Shown here one piece after another: positions 23,974 through 32,275 of a stretch of 36,164 nucleotides of DNA (the first letter of the stretch is position 1; each line of letters begins with the position of its first letter). The notes under the pieces were generated by a model, which ran no database searches, was not told the origin of the DNA, and saw only the letters and a list, made by a program, of their open reading frames with translations. This stretch comes from an uncultured Acidimicrobiales bacterium (GTDB taxonomy: Bacteria > Actinomycetota > Acidimicrobiia > Acidimicrobiales > SHLQ01): contig CALKGG010000024.1 in NCBI GenBank assembly GCA_938084885.1, positions 1 to 36,164 on the forward strand. Reading direction: 5' to 3'. Position numbers and translations under genes: made by a program.

Positions 23974-24084
23974 CAATGATGCCTCTTGCCCTCTCACAGT
24001 GACGAAATTGAACGCTCTGAACGCTCTGAAATGCTGAATGTGCTCGGAAACGAGCAAGACATCAATGAAGGAACCGTCAAAACG

Positions 24085-24978
24085 ATGACATTCATGGAAC
24101 GAATGGCCACCGCGCCAATCTCTTGGGGGATCTGCGAGGTACCAGGTTGGGGAATTCAACTCCCCGTCGACCGCGTGCTTTCAGAAATGGCCGCACTTGG
24201 CTTTCCCGCCACCGAGCTCGGTTCGGAGGGGTATCTCCCTTCCGACCCGTCCGAACTGAGCTCAGTTCTTTCTGCGCACAACCTCGATCTCCTCGCGGCA
24301 TTCATCCCCGTGCTGGTTCATGATCCCGCCGAGGCCGACGAAACCCTTCGGCGCTGCGAAGAGCACGCCGCGTTGTTGCAAGCTGCCGGAGCGACCTACT
24401 TCAACTCCTCACCGGTCACCACGTGGGATTGGGCGCCTCGACGAGAGCTCACCAACGCCGAGTGGGACCACACGATGATGATGTTTGCTCGCATTGAGGA
24501 GATCACCGAAGCTCACGGGCTGACCCAGGTGCTCCACGAGCACTACGGGACCATTGTTGAGACCAAAGAAGAGATCCAACGAGTTGTCGACCACAGCGCA
24601 ATTCGATTCGTTCTCGACACCGCGCACTTTGCCGTCGGCGGCTACGACCCGGCCGATTTCGTCGAAGCGCATGCCGATCGTGTCGGGCTCGTGCACATCA
24701 AAGATTGCGACCTGGCGGTCGCGAAGCGGCTCAACGACGGCGAGCTGAGCCTCATGGAAGCAGTCCAGGGTGGTATCTTCCCCACAGTGGGTCGCGGGGA
24801 CTTAGACATCGACCGCGTTATACGCTCGTTGGAAGGTGGGGGATACATGGGGTGGTACGTCCTGGAACAGGACATTGCAATCACCGGTGCTGAACCCGCT
24901 GATGGCCAAGGACCAATCGAAGACGTGAAAGCAAGCGTCGACTATCTCAGAGAGCTCGAACAACGTCTCGCAGCATGA
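24085..24978 (+). CDS. iolE: IolE-like inosose dehydratase / sugar phosphate isomerase-epimerase family TIM barrel
   Basis: Predicted to dehydrate scyllo-inosose to 3D-3,5/4-trihydroxycyclohexane-1,2-dione, the second step of inositol breakdown. The 297-residue AP-endonuclease-2-type barrel shows APISWGICEVPGWGIQL near the N-terminus, GFPATELGSEGYLP, VLHEHYGTIVETKEEI (metal-site His and Glu), IRFVLDTAHFAVGGYDPADFV, VGLVHIKDCD and GRGDLDIDRVIRSLEGGGYMGWYVLEQD, close to IolE. ATG at 24085 is chosen because AAGGAA at 24068-24073 precedes it; ATGs at 24094 and 24103 are alternatives. It is the first gene of the rightward operon. IolE versus a related epimerase cannot be fully separated by eye, but iolC, iolD and an iolG-like gene downstream favour IolE. 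Confidence 0.82.
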   Translation: MTFMERMATAPISWGICEVPGWGIQLPVDRVLSEMAALGFPATELGSEGYLPSDPSELSSVLSAHNLDLLAAFIPVLVHDPAEADETLRRCEEHAALLQAAGATYFNSSPVTTWDWAPRRELTNAEWDHTMMMFARIEEITEAHGLTQVLHEHYGTIVETKEEIQRVVDHSAIRFVLDTAHFAVGGYDPADFVEAHADRVGLVHIKDCDLAVAKRLNDGELSLMEAVQGGIFPTVGRGDLDIDRVIRSLEGGGYMGWYVLEQDIAITGAEPADGQGPIEDVKASVDYLRELEQRLAA

Positions 24979-25046
24979 CCAATTGGTCATGTTTGTGGAC
25001 TCCGGGCTCTCGGGAAATACAAGAAAACCCAATAGGAGGGGAACAA

Positions 25047-26147
25047 GTGAAAAAGATGATGCGACTGCTGGCTCTGCTAGCAGCATTCACCTTGTTTGCG
25101 GCAGCGTGCTCAAGTAGCACGGCAGATAGCACCGCAACCGGGGACGACGATACCGAAACCACCGACGATGGAAGTTCTGACGACGGAGGTGAAGAAGAGG
25201 AAGCCACGGAAGAAGATGGCGGCGACGATGCTGGCGACGATGCTGGCGACGACGCACCTGAAGAGGTAGACGCAGCGCAAGGCTCCGATCTCACCTTCCA
25301 CATGATCACCCACTCCGACGATGGTCCGTTCTGGTCCGTTGTGAACCGCGGTATGGATGCTGCATGCAGCGACCTTGGTGTCACCTGTGTCTGGGTCCCT
25401 GGCAACAACGACGCAAACGTCATGGTGCAGGGCATTGAAGGCGCTATTGGTGAAGGTTCCGACGGCATTGCCGCATCGTTGCCAGATCCCGCAGCACTCG
25501 TTCCTGCTCTTCAGGGCGCAGTCGAGGGCGGCGTTCCAGTCGTGACCCTCAACTCGGGCGCAAACGACTACCAGGAAATCGGCGCACTCACCCACGTTGG
25601 CCAGACCGAGTTCATTGCTGGCCAGGCAGCTGGTGAGCGTTTCAACGCTGCAGGCGTGACCCACGTTCTCTGCGGTCAGCAGGAGCAGAACAACGTCGGC
25701 CTGACCGAGCGTTGTGGCGGCCTTGAGGACACGTTCTCGGGCACCGTAACCACCGGCTTCATGGACCTCGACGCTGACACCACTGCTCAGCAGGCCGCAA
25801 TCAACGCTGCAATGGCAGCCGACGACAGCATCGACGGCTTCCTCGGCGTTGGTCCAGTCATCACCCTTTCGGGTCTCCGTGCAGCAAGCGACCTCGGTCG
25901 TGACGTCACGGTTGGCGGCTTCGACCTTACCCCTGAGCTTCTCGGCGAGATCGAGGGTGGCAACATCCTCTTCACCGTCGATCAGCAGCAGTACCTCCAG
26001 GGTTACCTGCCAATCCTTCAGCTGTTCCTCTTCCAGACGAACTCGAACACCATTGGTGGTGGACTTCCAATCCTCACCGGACCTGGTTTCGTAGACGCCT
26101 CGAACGCAGCTGACGTGCTCGCCCTCTCCGAGGCCGGCACCCGCTAA
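25047..26147 (+). CDS. Sugar/polyol ABC transporter substrate-binding lipoprotein
   Basis: 366 residues. A signal peptide ends in the lipobox FAAAC (Cys21). It is followed by an extreme Asp/Glu/Gly/Thr-rich linker of about 55 residues, partly built from 12-bp DNA repeats around 25220-25255. Then comes a type I periplasmic-binding domain (RbsB/inositol-binding type, Pfam Peripla_BP_4): DLTFHMITHSDDGPFWSVVNRGMDAACSDLG, then PVVTLNSGANDY, GFLGVGPVITLSGLRAASDLG and FTVDQQQYLQGYLPI. GTG at 25047 follows AGGAGGGG with 5-bp spacing. It lies between iolE and the permease, so inositol or a related polyol is the likely ligand; this is inferred from context. Confidence 0.9.
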   Translation: MKKMMRLLALLAAFTLFAAACSSSTADSTATGDDDTETTDDGSSDDGGEEEEATEEDGGDDAGDDAGDDAPEEVDAAQGSDLTFHMITHSDDGPFWSVVNRGMDAACSDLGVTCVWVPGNNDANVMVQGIEGAIGEGSDGIAASLPDPAALVPALQGAVEGGVPVVTLNSGANDYQEIGALTHVGQTEFIAGQAAGERFNAAGVTHVLCGQQEQNNVGLTERCGGLEDTFSGTVTTGFMDLDADTTAQQAAINAAMAADDSIDGFLGVGPVITLSGLRAASDLGRDVTVGGFDLTPELLGEIEGGNILFTVDQQQYLQGYLPILQLFLFQTNSNTIGGGLPILTGPGFVDASNAADVLALSEAGTR

Positions 26148-26185
26148 TCACTGCCTCTCATAGGTAGCTACACGTTTGCCGTAGC

Positions 26186-26214
26186 CGGTCGCCCGAGTAA
26201 CCCTCGGGCGACCG
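26186..26214 (+). terminator. Stem-loop between binding protein and permease genes (attenuator / mRNA stabiliser)
   Basis: A perfect 12-bp stem pairs CGGTCGCCCGAG (26186-26197) with CTCGGGCGACCG (26203-26214) around the loop TAACC. No T-run follows, so it is not a standard intrinsic terminator. In this position after the binding-protein gene, such hairpins usually protect the upstream message or partly stop transcription so the binding protein is made in excess over the membrane parts. Confidence 0.8.
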
Positions 26215-26287
26215 CTCGGCTTCTACACCCGGCGTGTACGCGCGCCACTGAAGTGCATCAATACGGTTCTAAGGAGTGAGGGTCGAC

Positions 26288-28267
26288 ATGTCGGAAACGA
26301 CGATGGACGAGGGGCACATCAGCAACGCTGATGAGGCGGGACAAGGCCATGAGGCCACCGCCGTCGCTACCGAATCACGTGAAACAACAAAATCCGCAGC
26401 GGCACCCGCAGCCGACGAACGGCTCGCGTATCGCAGCATCTTCCAGCGCATGTTCGTGCAACCCGAGATCGGCGCCATCATTGGTGTCATCGGCGTCTGG
26501 ACCTTCTTTTGGGCCGTCTCACTGAACTTCGGCACCGCAGGCCAAACACAAAACTGGCTCGACACTGCCTCCACGCTCGGCATCATGGCCGTTGCTGTCT
26601 CGATGCTCATGATCGGCGGCGAGTTCGATCTCTCATCTGGCGCGAACACCGGTGCCATGGGCATTCTCTTCATTCTTCTCATCAAAGAAGTCGGCGAGCT
26701 CGGTGGCCTTGGCATTTCGATATGGTTCGCCGTGCCGATCTCATTCGCCGCAGCGCTCTTGATTGGCTATCTCAACGGCAAGATGGTCGAACGCACTGCG
26801 CTGCCCAGCTTCATCGTGACGCTGGCGACCTTCTTCATATTGCGCGGGCTCAAGCTCGGTATGTCCAAACTCCTCACCGGACAGATCTCGGTGACCTTCA
26901 CCGACGAAGCCAGCGGATATGACTTCTGGCAACCCATCTTTGCTGGCGAGTGGATCCGTAACGAACACATCTGGAACAGTCGCGACATCTTCTATCTCGG
27001 CTTCGCAATCGGCGGTGCCATCCTCCTTGCCCTGTCCATGTGCGAAATGCACTTTGTTCGACGTGAGACCAAGTCGGCTGCGGGCTTCCCTGTCCTCGGT
27101 GCTGGTGCAGCCGGTGTTGGTGTCGCCATCTTCTTGATGCACACCACCGACGGCGTCAACGCAAACGCACTTGCCGCCGCGGTTCTTGGTGTCTCGGTCT
27201 TGGTTGGCCTCATTGGCTTGGGCATGTGGCGCTACGAGCCCGTCGAGTCCCCCGGCGGAATTCGGCTCACGGGCAAGATCAACATGCGCATTGCAATTGG
27301 CGTAGCTTTGGTCGGCGCCGCAATCCTTGCATCGTTTGCCATCGATTCAGACAACGCCGAAACCCTCTTCTTCCCCTTCACCGTGCAAGGCCTGCGAGTC
27401 GTCTTGATGATGGCGCTCGGAGGAGCGGGATTCACGCTTCTCACCTGGGCTGCAAACCTTGCCCTTCGAGTCAACCCAACAACCAAGCTCGCAGTCTCGA
27501 CCATCATGGCCGGAGCGATCGTGGCCTTTGGATTCGTGATCCGTGCATCGGCCGAGGCAACGAAATTCCGCACCGAACTCTTCTCGGTCTTTATGTTCGC
27601 CGCACTCGGCATCTTTGTGTGGTCCGTGATGAGCGTGCGTTTCAAAGAGCGCCGTTCGGTCGATGATGGAGCCGACGCCCTCGGCATGAAAGGCCTCGGA
27701 CTCGGGATCTTCATGCTGGTCCTTGCGGTGATCTTGCGTCACCTGTTCGTGACCCAAGACGAACTCGACGCCATGGTGAACCCGGCACGTTTCTCGGTTC
27801 GCATGCTCTGGTTCTTCGCCTTCACCGCCGTCATGGCCTACCTGCTGGCTCGCACTCGCTTCGGCTCGTGGACATTCGCAGTTGGTGGCAACGCTCAGGC
27901 ATCGCGCCAGGTCGGTGTTCCAGCAGCTCGCACAAAGACCCAGCTTTTCATGATCGTATCTGGCGCCGCGTGGCTCGTCGGCATGCTTCTCGCCTTCCGC
28001 CTCAGCAGCCTGCAGGCAGGTGCGGGCGACGGCGAAGAATTCGAATTCATCATCGCCGCAGTGGTTGGTGGCACGTTGCTCACCGGTGGCTACGGCACCG
28101 CAATCGGCGCCTCGTTCGGCGCCGCGATCATGGCCATGTCGCTCGTTGGTATTCAGTCCGCACGGTGGAACACCGACTGGCGATTCGTCTTCCTTGGAGT
28201 GATCCTGCTGCTCGCAGTGATCGCCAACCGGTACATCCGTGATCAAGCAACCGCCACCCGCCGATAA
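26288..28267 (+). CDS. RbsC-type ABC permease with a large internal membrane insertion
   Basis: Inner-membrane channel subunit for the adjacent binding protein and ATPase. The ends match the RbsC/BPD_transp_2 family: GIMAVAVSMLMIGGEFDLSSGA (98-119), LNGKMVERTALPSFIVTLATFFILRGL (about 162-188), then from about 505 FGSWTFAVGGNAQASRQVGVPAARTKTQLF, GGTLLTGGYGTAIGASFGAA and DWRFVFLGVILLLAVIANRY. Between about 235 and 500 is an extra region with about eight more hydrophobic segments that the usual 320-400 residue family members lack. It is one open frame of 659 codons with no frameshift. The 55-residue N-terminus is polar and Ala/Glu-rich. ATG at 26288 follows AAGGAG (26271-26276). Confidence 0.88.
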   Translation: MSETTMDEGHISNADEAGQGHEATAVATESRETTKSAAAPAADERLAYRSIFQRMFVQPEIGAIIGVIGVWTFFWAVSLNFGTAGQTQNWLDTASTLGIMAVAVSMLMIGGEFDLSSGANTGAMGILFILLIKEVGELGGLGISIWFAVPISFAAALLIGYLNGKMVERTALPSFIVTLATFFILRGLKLGMSKLLTGQISVTFTDEASGYDFWQPIFAGEWIRNEHIWNSRDIFYLGFAIGGAILLALSMCEMHFVRRETKSAAGFPVLGAGAAGVGVAIFLMHTTDGVNANALAAAVLGVSVLVGLIGLGMWRYEPVESPGGIRLTGKINMRIAIGVALVGAAILASFAIDSDNAETLFFPFTVQGLRVVLMMALGGAGFTLLTWAANLALRVNPTTKLAVSTIMAGAIVAFGFVIRASAEATKFRTELFSVFMFAALGIFVWSVMSVRFKERRSVDDGADALGMKGLGLGIFMLVLAVILRHLFVTQDELDAMVNPARFSVRMLWFFAFTAVMAYLLARTRFGSWTFAVGGNAQASRQVGVPAARTKTQLFMIVSGAAWLVGMLLAFRLSSLQAGAGDGEEFEFIIAAVVGGTLLTGGYGTAIGASFGAAIMAMSLVGIQSARWNTDWRFVFLGVILLLAVIANRYIRDQATATRR

Positions 28268-28285
28268 GGACTGAGGAGCACTTCG

Positions 28286-29086
28286 ATGGCAGAACGAGCA
28301 CTACTCGAACTCGAGAACATCTCGAAGTTCTACGGAAACATCATCGCTCTTGAGGGTGTCAGCACGAAGGTGAACGCGGGTGAGGTCACCTGCGTGCTCG
28401 GCGACAACGGCGCCGGAAAGTCCACGTTCATCAAGATCCTTGCCGGAGTACACCAGCAATCTGAGGGGAGCATCTTCCTCAACAACGAAGAGGTAATGTT
28501 CAGCTCGCCCCGCGACGCCCTCAACGGTGGCATCGCCACGGTGTATCAGGACCTTGCAATGGTCCCCCTCATGTCGGTATGGCGAAACTTCTTCCTCGGC
28601 GCGGAACCCACCAAAGGGTTCGGGCCGTTCAAGTGGATCGACCAGCAGAAGGCAATGACGATCGCCAAGGATGAGATGGCCAAGATGGGCATCGACATTC
28701 GCGACACCGAACAACCCGTCGGCACCCTTTCTGGTGGTGAACGCCAGTCGGTCGCGATTGCTCGCGCTGGCTACTTCGGCGCCAAGGTGCTCATCCTGGA
28801 CGAGCCAACATCGGCTCTCGGAGTCAAACAATCCGGCGTGGTGCTCAAGCGCATCGTCGAAGCCCGAAACCAGGGTCTCGCTGTCATCTTCATTACGCAC
28901 AACCCGGCGCACGCGTATCCAGTGGGTGATCGCTTCCTCATCCTCAATCGAGGAAAGTCACTTGGAAGCTACGACAAAGATGACATCACCCAACAAGAAC
29001 TCACCGGCCTTATGGCGGGCGGTCAAGAGCTGCAAGAACTACAGCAGGAACTCGAAGAAGCCATTTCCGGCGTCAAGAAGACCTGA
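28286..29086 (+). CDS. Sugar ABC transporter ATP-binding protein, single-domain
   Basis: 266 residues, one ABC domain that energises the upstream permease. Motifs: Walker [10 protein letters not shown] (39-47), Q-loop [20 protein letters not shown] (the [10 protein letters not shown] pattern is typical of RbsA/inositol-type ATPases), signature [14 protein letters not shown], Walker [13 protein letters not shown] and switch His in [10 protein letters not shown]. Classical RbsA-type proteins contain two ABC domains; this one has a single domain, so two copies must pair. The C-terminal tail is a Gln/Glu/Leu coil ([13 protein letters not shown]). It starts 18 bp after the permease stop, in the same operon. 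Confidence 0.93.
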   Translation: MAERALLELENISKFYGNIIALEGVSTKVNAGEVTCVLGDNGAGKSTFIKILAGVHQQSEGSIFLNNEEVMFSSPRDALNGGIATVYQDLAMVPLMSVWRNFFLGAEPTKGFGPFKWIDQQKAMTIAKDEMAKMGIDIRDTEQPVGTLSGGERQSVAIARAGYFGAKVLILDEPTSALGVKQSGVVLKRIVEARNQGLAVIFITHNPAHAYPVGDRFLILNRGKSLGSYDKDDITQQELTGLMAGGQELQELQQELEEAISGVKKT

Positions 29087-29152
29087 AGCGCGAAATCCCC
29101 AGGCTCTGCCTGACGACAACTGCAGGCATCGTCTGCACCTGATGGAGTCATC

Positions 29153-30106
29153 ATGACCGATCTTGACATCCTCACGCTCGGACGGGTGAGTGTTGACTTG
29201 TACGCCGAACAGGTGGGTGAGCCAATGCGCCACGTCACGTCGTTTCGGAAATCAATTGGAGGCACCGCGACCAACGTCGCCGTCGCCGCTGCGCGCCTCG
29301 GCCGTAACGTCGCGCTCTGCACGAAGGTCGGCAATGACCAGTTCGGTGACTACGTTCGGCACGCGCTCGAGCACACCTTCAATGTCGACAACCGGTTCAT
29401 CGCCACCGATCCAACACTGCAAACCCCGCTTGCGTTCGCCGAACTCGATCCGCCCGAAGATCCATCGATCATCTTCTACCGAGAGCCTCGTGCGCCAGAT
29501 CAAAACATCGAGGTCAGGAACGTCGACCTCGACGTGGTGCGCAACGTGCCGATCTTTTGGCTACCTGCATCCCGATTCAGTGACGAACAGTCCGCTGCGG
29601 TGTGCACCGAGCTCCTCAGCGTCCGCCAGGCCAAGACCCACACGGTGTTAGACCTCGACTGGCGTCCAATGTTCTGGGAATCGAAGGAACAAGCAACCGC
29701 GGCAATTGCGCCGATGCTCGACCAGTTCACCATCGCAATTGGCAACAAGGACGAATGCGAGATCGCCGTCGGCACGCGTGATCTCAACCTCGCCGCCGAT
29801 CGGCTGCTCGAAGCCGGGCTCGAAATGGCCGTCATGAAACTCGGAGGTGATGGCGTGATGATCGCCACCGCCGATGGCCAACGAGTCTCGGTTCCCCCAT
29901 ACCTGGTCGATGTCGTATCGGGCCTCGGATCTGGCGATGCCTTTGGTGGCGCCTTCTGTCATGGACTGTTGTCGGGCTGGGACCCAGAGACGATCATCAA
30001 GTGGGGCAACGCTGCGGGTGCGATCGTGGCCAGCCGACTCATGTGCGCCGACGACATGCCCACCATCGAAGACATCACGAGCCTGCTCGCGGAGAGAGAC
30101 GCATAA
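29153..30106 (+). CDS. iolC: IolC-like 5-dehydro-2-deoxygluconokinase (PfkB family)
   Basis: Phosphorylates 5-dehydro-2-deoxy-D-gluconate with ATP, the fifth step of inositol catabolism. The 317-residue ribokinase/PfkB fold has GRVSVDLYAEQVGEP (10-24, typical of IolC), SIGGTATNVAVAAARLGRNVALCTKVGNDQFGDYV, the IolC-like FYREPRAPDQNIE, VMKLGGDGVMIA and the catalytic base region GLGSGDAFGGAFCHG. ATG at 29153 has GGAG at 29144-29147 in front. Its TAA overlaps the ATG of the next gene by one base (TAATG). Substrate assignment rests on IolC-like motifs and the neighbouring iolD; other PfkB kinases are possible. Confidence 0.88.
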   Translation: MTDLDILTLGRVSVDLYAEQVGEPMRHVTSFRKSIGGTATNVAVAAARLGRNVALCTKVGNDQFGDYVRHALEHTFNVDNRFIATDPTLQTPLAFAELDPPEDPSIIFYREPRAPDQNIEVRNVDLDVVRNVPIFWLPASRFSDEQSAAVCTELLSVRQAKTHTVLDLDWRPMFWESKEQATAAIAPMLDQFTIAIGNKDECEIAVGTRDLNLAADRLLEAGLEMAVMKLGGDGVMIATADGQRVSVPPYLVDVVSGLGSGDAFGGAFCHGLLSGWDPETIIKWGNAAGAIVASRLMCADDMPTIEDITSLLAERDA

Positions 30107-31080
30107 TGGCGACCGCGTGGTGGCCAATACCGTGCCCCGCTCATCTCATACAACCGCTCGCCGACCTTGGACTTTCACCAACTGGTCCCGGGCAAGAAGA
30201 GCGCTCGACCGCCGAGGTGGTATTCGCCGGCGGCGAGCCGTATGACTCGGCCGTACTCGATGGGCTGACGTCAGCGCAGATCATTGCGCGCATCGGAATT
30301 GGGTACGATGCCGTCGACCTGTCTGCGGCGACCCAACGCGGCATCCTTGTCACCAACACTCCCGACGGCCCAACCACCTCGACCGCCGAACACACGGTGG
30401 CGTTAATGATGGCGATCGCTCATCAACTGACGGAGTCTGCCGCCCGTTTGCGTGCGGGTTCGGGCGACTATGTCGCGAGCCAGAGATCGATGGAGCTGTC
30501 CGGGCGAACCCTCGGCCTCCTCGGATTCGGACGCATTGGCCAAGCTGTTGCGGTCATGGCCCGTGCCATTGGTATGGATGTCATCGTCACCGACCCAGCC
30601 CTTGCATCCCCCGCAGAGCTAGGCGCCGCAGCGGACCTGTCCGTCGAGGTTGTCGATCTCGCCGAACTATTCGCGCGCTCTGACGTGCTCTCGCTCCACG
30701 CACCCGCCACGCCATCGACCCAAGGCATGATCGACGCCGACGTCTTTGCCGCAATGAAACCAGGTTCGATCCTGATCAACTGCGCGCGGGGACCCATCGT
30801 CAATACGTCCGACCTCGTCTCTGCCCTCGAGTCGGGGCATCTTCTCGGGGCCGGTCTCGACGTGACCGAACCCGAACCGCTCACTATCGACCACCCGTTG
30901 CTTGCAATGGACAACGTCATCGTCACTCCGCACATTGCATCGAGCACGGTCGCTGGCCGCAAGCGCATGAACGACATGGCCACCGAGCAGGTGGCCATGG
31001 CGCGTGCGGGAACTACGCCAACGCATCTGCTCAACCCCGAAGTTCTCAACCACCCCAACTGCGCCCTGACGCGCTCGTAA
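30106..31080 (+). CDS. D-2-hydroxyacid dehydrogenase family protein (SerA-like)
   Basis: NAD(P)-dependent oxidation of a D-2-hydroxyacid or reduction of a 2-oxoacid. The 324-residue protein has a Rossmann domain with GLLGFGRIGQAVAVMARAIGMDVIVTDP (137-164) and the catalytic trio Arg228 (INCARGPIVNT), Glu257 (DVTEPEPL) and His276 (TPHIASS). The usual catalytic-domain flank IIARIGIGYDAVD precedes them. No ACT domain is present. It overlaps iolC by one base and so is part of the operon, but it is not one of the standard inositol pathway enzymes. It could act on a branch-point ketoacid or on an oxidised inositol derivative; substrate unknown. Confidence 0.9.
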   Translation: MATAWWPIPCPAHLIQPLADLGLSPTGPGQEERSTAEVVFAGGEPYDSAVLDGLTSAQIIARIGIGYDAVDLSAATQRGILVTNTPDGPTTSTAEHTVALMMAIAHQLTESAARLRAGSGDYVASQRSMELSGRTLGLLGFGRIGQAVAVMARAIGMDVIVTDPALASPAELGAAADLSVEVVDLAELFARSDVLSLHAPATPSTQGMIDADVFAAMKPGSILINCARGPIVNTSDLVSALESGHLLGAGLDVTEPEPLTIDHPLLAMDNVIVTPHIASSTVAGRKRMNDMATEQVAMARAGTTPTHLLNPEVLNHPNCALTRS

Positions 31081-31099
31081 TCAACCGCAAGGAAAGTCA

Positions 31100-32272
31100 A
31101 TGGATCGTCAACCACTTCGCATTGCTGTCATCGGCCTCGGCTGGATGGGGCAGGCCCACAGTCGCAGCTACGCCCGCATCCCGCACCTGTTCAGCGACCG
31201 GGCGTACGACCCCGTACTCGCAATGTGCGCAGACAACAGCGAGGAACGCCGAGATGCGGCTATCCACGACTTCGGTTTCGAAGAAGCCGTTGCTGATTGG
31301 CGCGAGATCATGGAGCGCGACGACATCGACATCGTCACCTGCACCGCGCCCAACATGCTCCACGAGGAGATTTGTGTTGCAGCTGCCGAAACCGGCAAGC
31401 ACATCTTTTGCGAAAAGCCCGTCGGCGGACGCCCCGACCAAACCGTCCGCGCCGAGAAGGCCTGCCGCGACGCAGGCGTCATCACCGGCGTTGGGTACAA
31501 CTATCGGTTCGCCCCGCTCGTCCAGTACCTGAAAAACCTCATCGAAGAAGGCGAGCTCGGTGAGATCACGAACTACCGCGGCCGCTTCTTTTCCATGTAC
31601 GGCTCAGACCCAATGGGCCTCCTGAGCTGGCGATTCAAGGTAGACCAGTCCGGCTACGGCGTCAGCACTGACATCCTTAGCCACTCGATGGACCTCGCCC
31701 ACATGCTCGTCGGACCAATCACCAAGGTCATGGGCATGCAAAAGACCTTTATCACCGAACGTCCACTTCCCAAAGAGGGTGGCACGCACTACGACCGCGG
31801 CGAACCCGGCGACCCCACTGGCGAGGTCACCAACGAGGACTACTTCGGTGCGTTCTGCGAGTTCGAAAACGGTGCGATCGGCACGTTCGAAACCAGCCGC
31901 TCGATCATCGGCCCTGAAAGCCAAAATGCCTTCGACGTCTATGGCACAAAGGGCGCAGCAAACTGGAACCTCGAGACCATGAACGAAATGGGTTTGTTCC
32001 TCTTGAAGGACCAGGCGCGCGGCTACACGACGGTGCGCGGCGGAGATCGCTACCCGTACCACGGCAATTTCGTGCCAGGCGATGCAAACAGCATTGCCTT
32101 TGAAGATCTGGTGACCATCGAGGACTACGAATACCTGAACGCCGTCGCTGCAGGCACAAAGCATTCGGCGAGTTTCAAAGAAGCAGTCGACTACGTGAGC
32201 GTGCAGGCTGCGCTCATCAAGTCGACCGAGACCGGAACGTGGCAAGAGGTCGTCAACCTCGCGGAGGACTAA
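31100..32272 (+). CDS. Gfo/Idh/MocA family sugar/polyol dehydrogenase
   Basis: 390 residues of the NAD(P)-binding Gfo/Idh/MocA fold: IAVIGLGWMGQAHSRSYARIP (8-28), TCTAPNMLHEEICVAAAETGKHIFCEKPVGG with the family EKP (105-107), and a C-terminal catalytic domain with LSWRFKVDQSGYGVSTDILSHSMDLAHMLVG (putative catalytic Asp/His). The length and the LSWRF...HSMDLA pattern look like the subgroup that includes levoglucosan dehydrogenase, longer than classical IolG. It may oxidise a second inositol isomer or derivative, or act on another sugar. It lies between the hydroxyacid dehydrogenase and iolD, 3 bp before the latter. Confidence 0.88.
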   Translation: MDRQPLRIAVIGLGWMGQAHSRSYARIPHLFSDRAYDPVLAMCADNSEERRDAAIHDFGFEEAVADWREIMERDDIDIVTCTAPNMLHEEICVAAAETGKHIFCEKPVGGRPDQTVRAEKACRDAGVITGVGYNYRFAPLVQYLKNLIEEGELGEITNYRGRFFSMYGSDPMGLLSWRFKVDQSGYGVSTDILSHSMDLAHMLVGPITKVMGMQKTFITERPLPKEGGTHYDRGEPGDPTGEVTNEDYFGAFCEFENGAIGTFETSRSIIGPESQNAFDVYGTKGAANWNLETMNEMGLFLLKDQARGYTTVRGGDRYPYHGNFVPGDANSIAFEDLVTIEDYEYLNAVAAGTKHSASFKEAVDYVSVQAALIKSTETGTWQEVVNLAED

Positions 32273-32275
32273 ATC

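Noticed and set aside
29111..29130. Small hairpin CAGGC-TCT-GCCTG between the ATPase and iolC genes
   Set aside because: Only a 5-bp stem with no T-run; too weak to call a terminator in this operon.
30197..30208. A third operator-like site, AAGAGCGCTCGA
   Set aside because: Matches the palindrome at 10 of 12 positions but lies within the hydroxyacid dehydrogenase coding region and is not symmetric at its ends; chance is likely.
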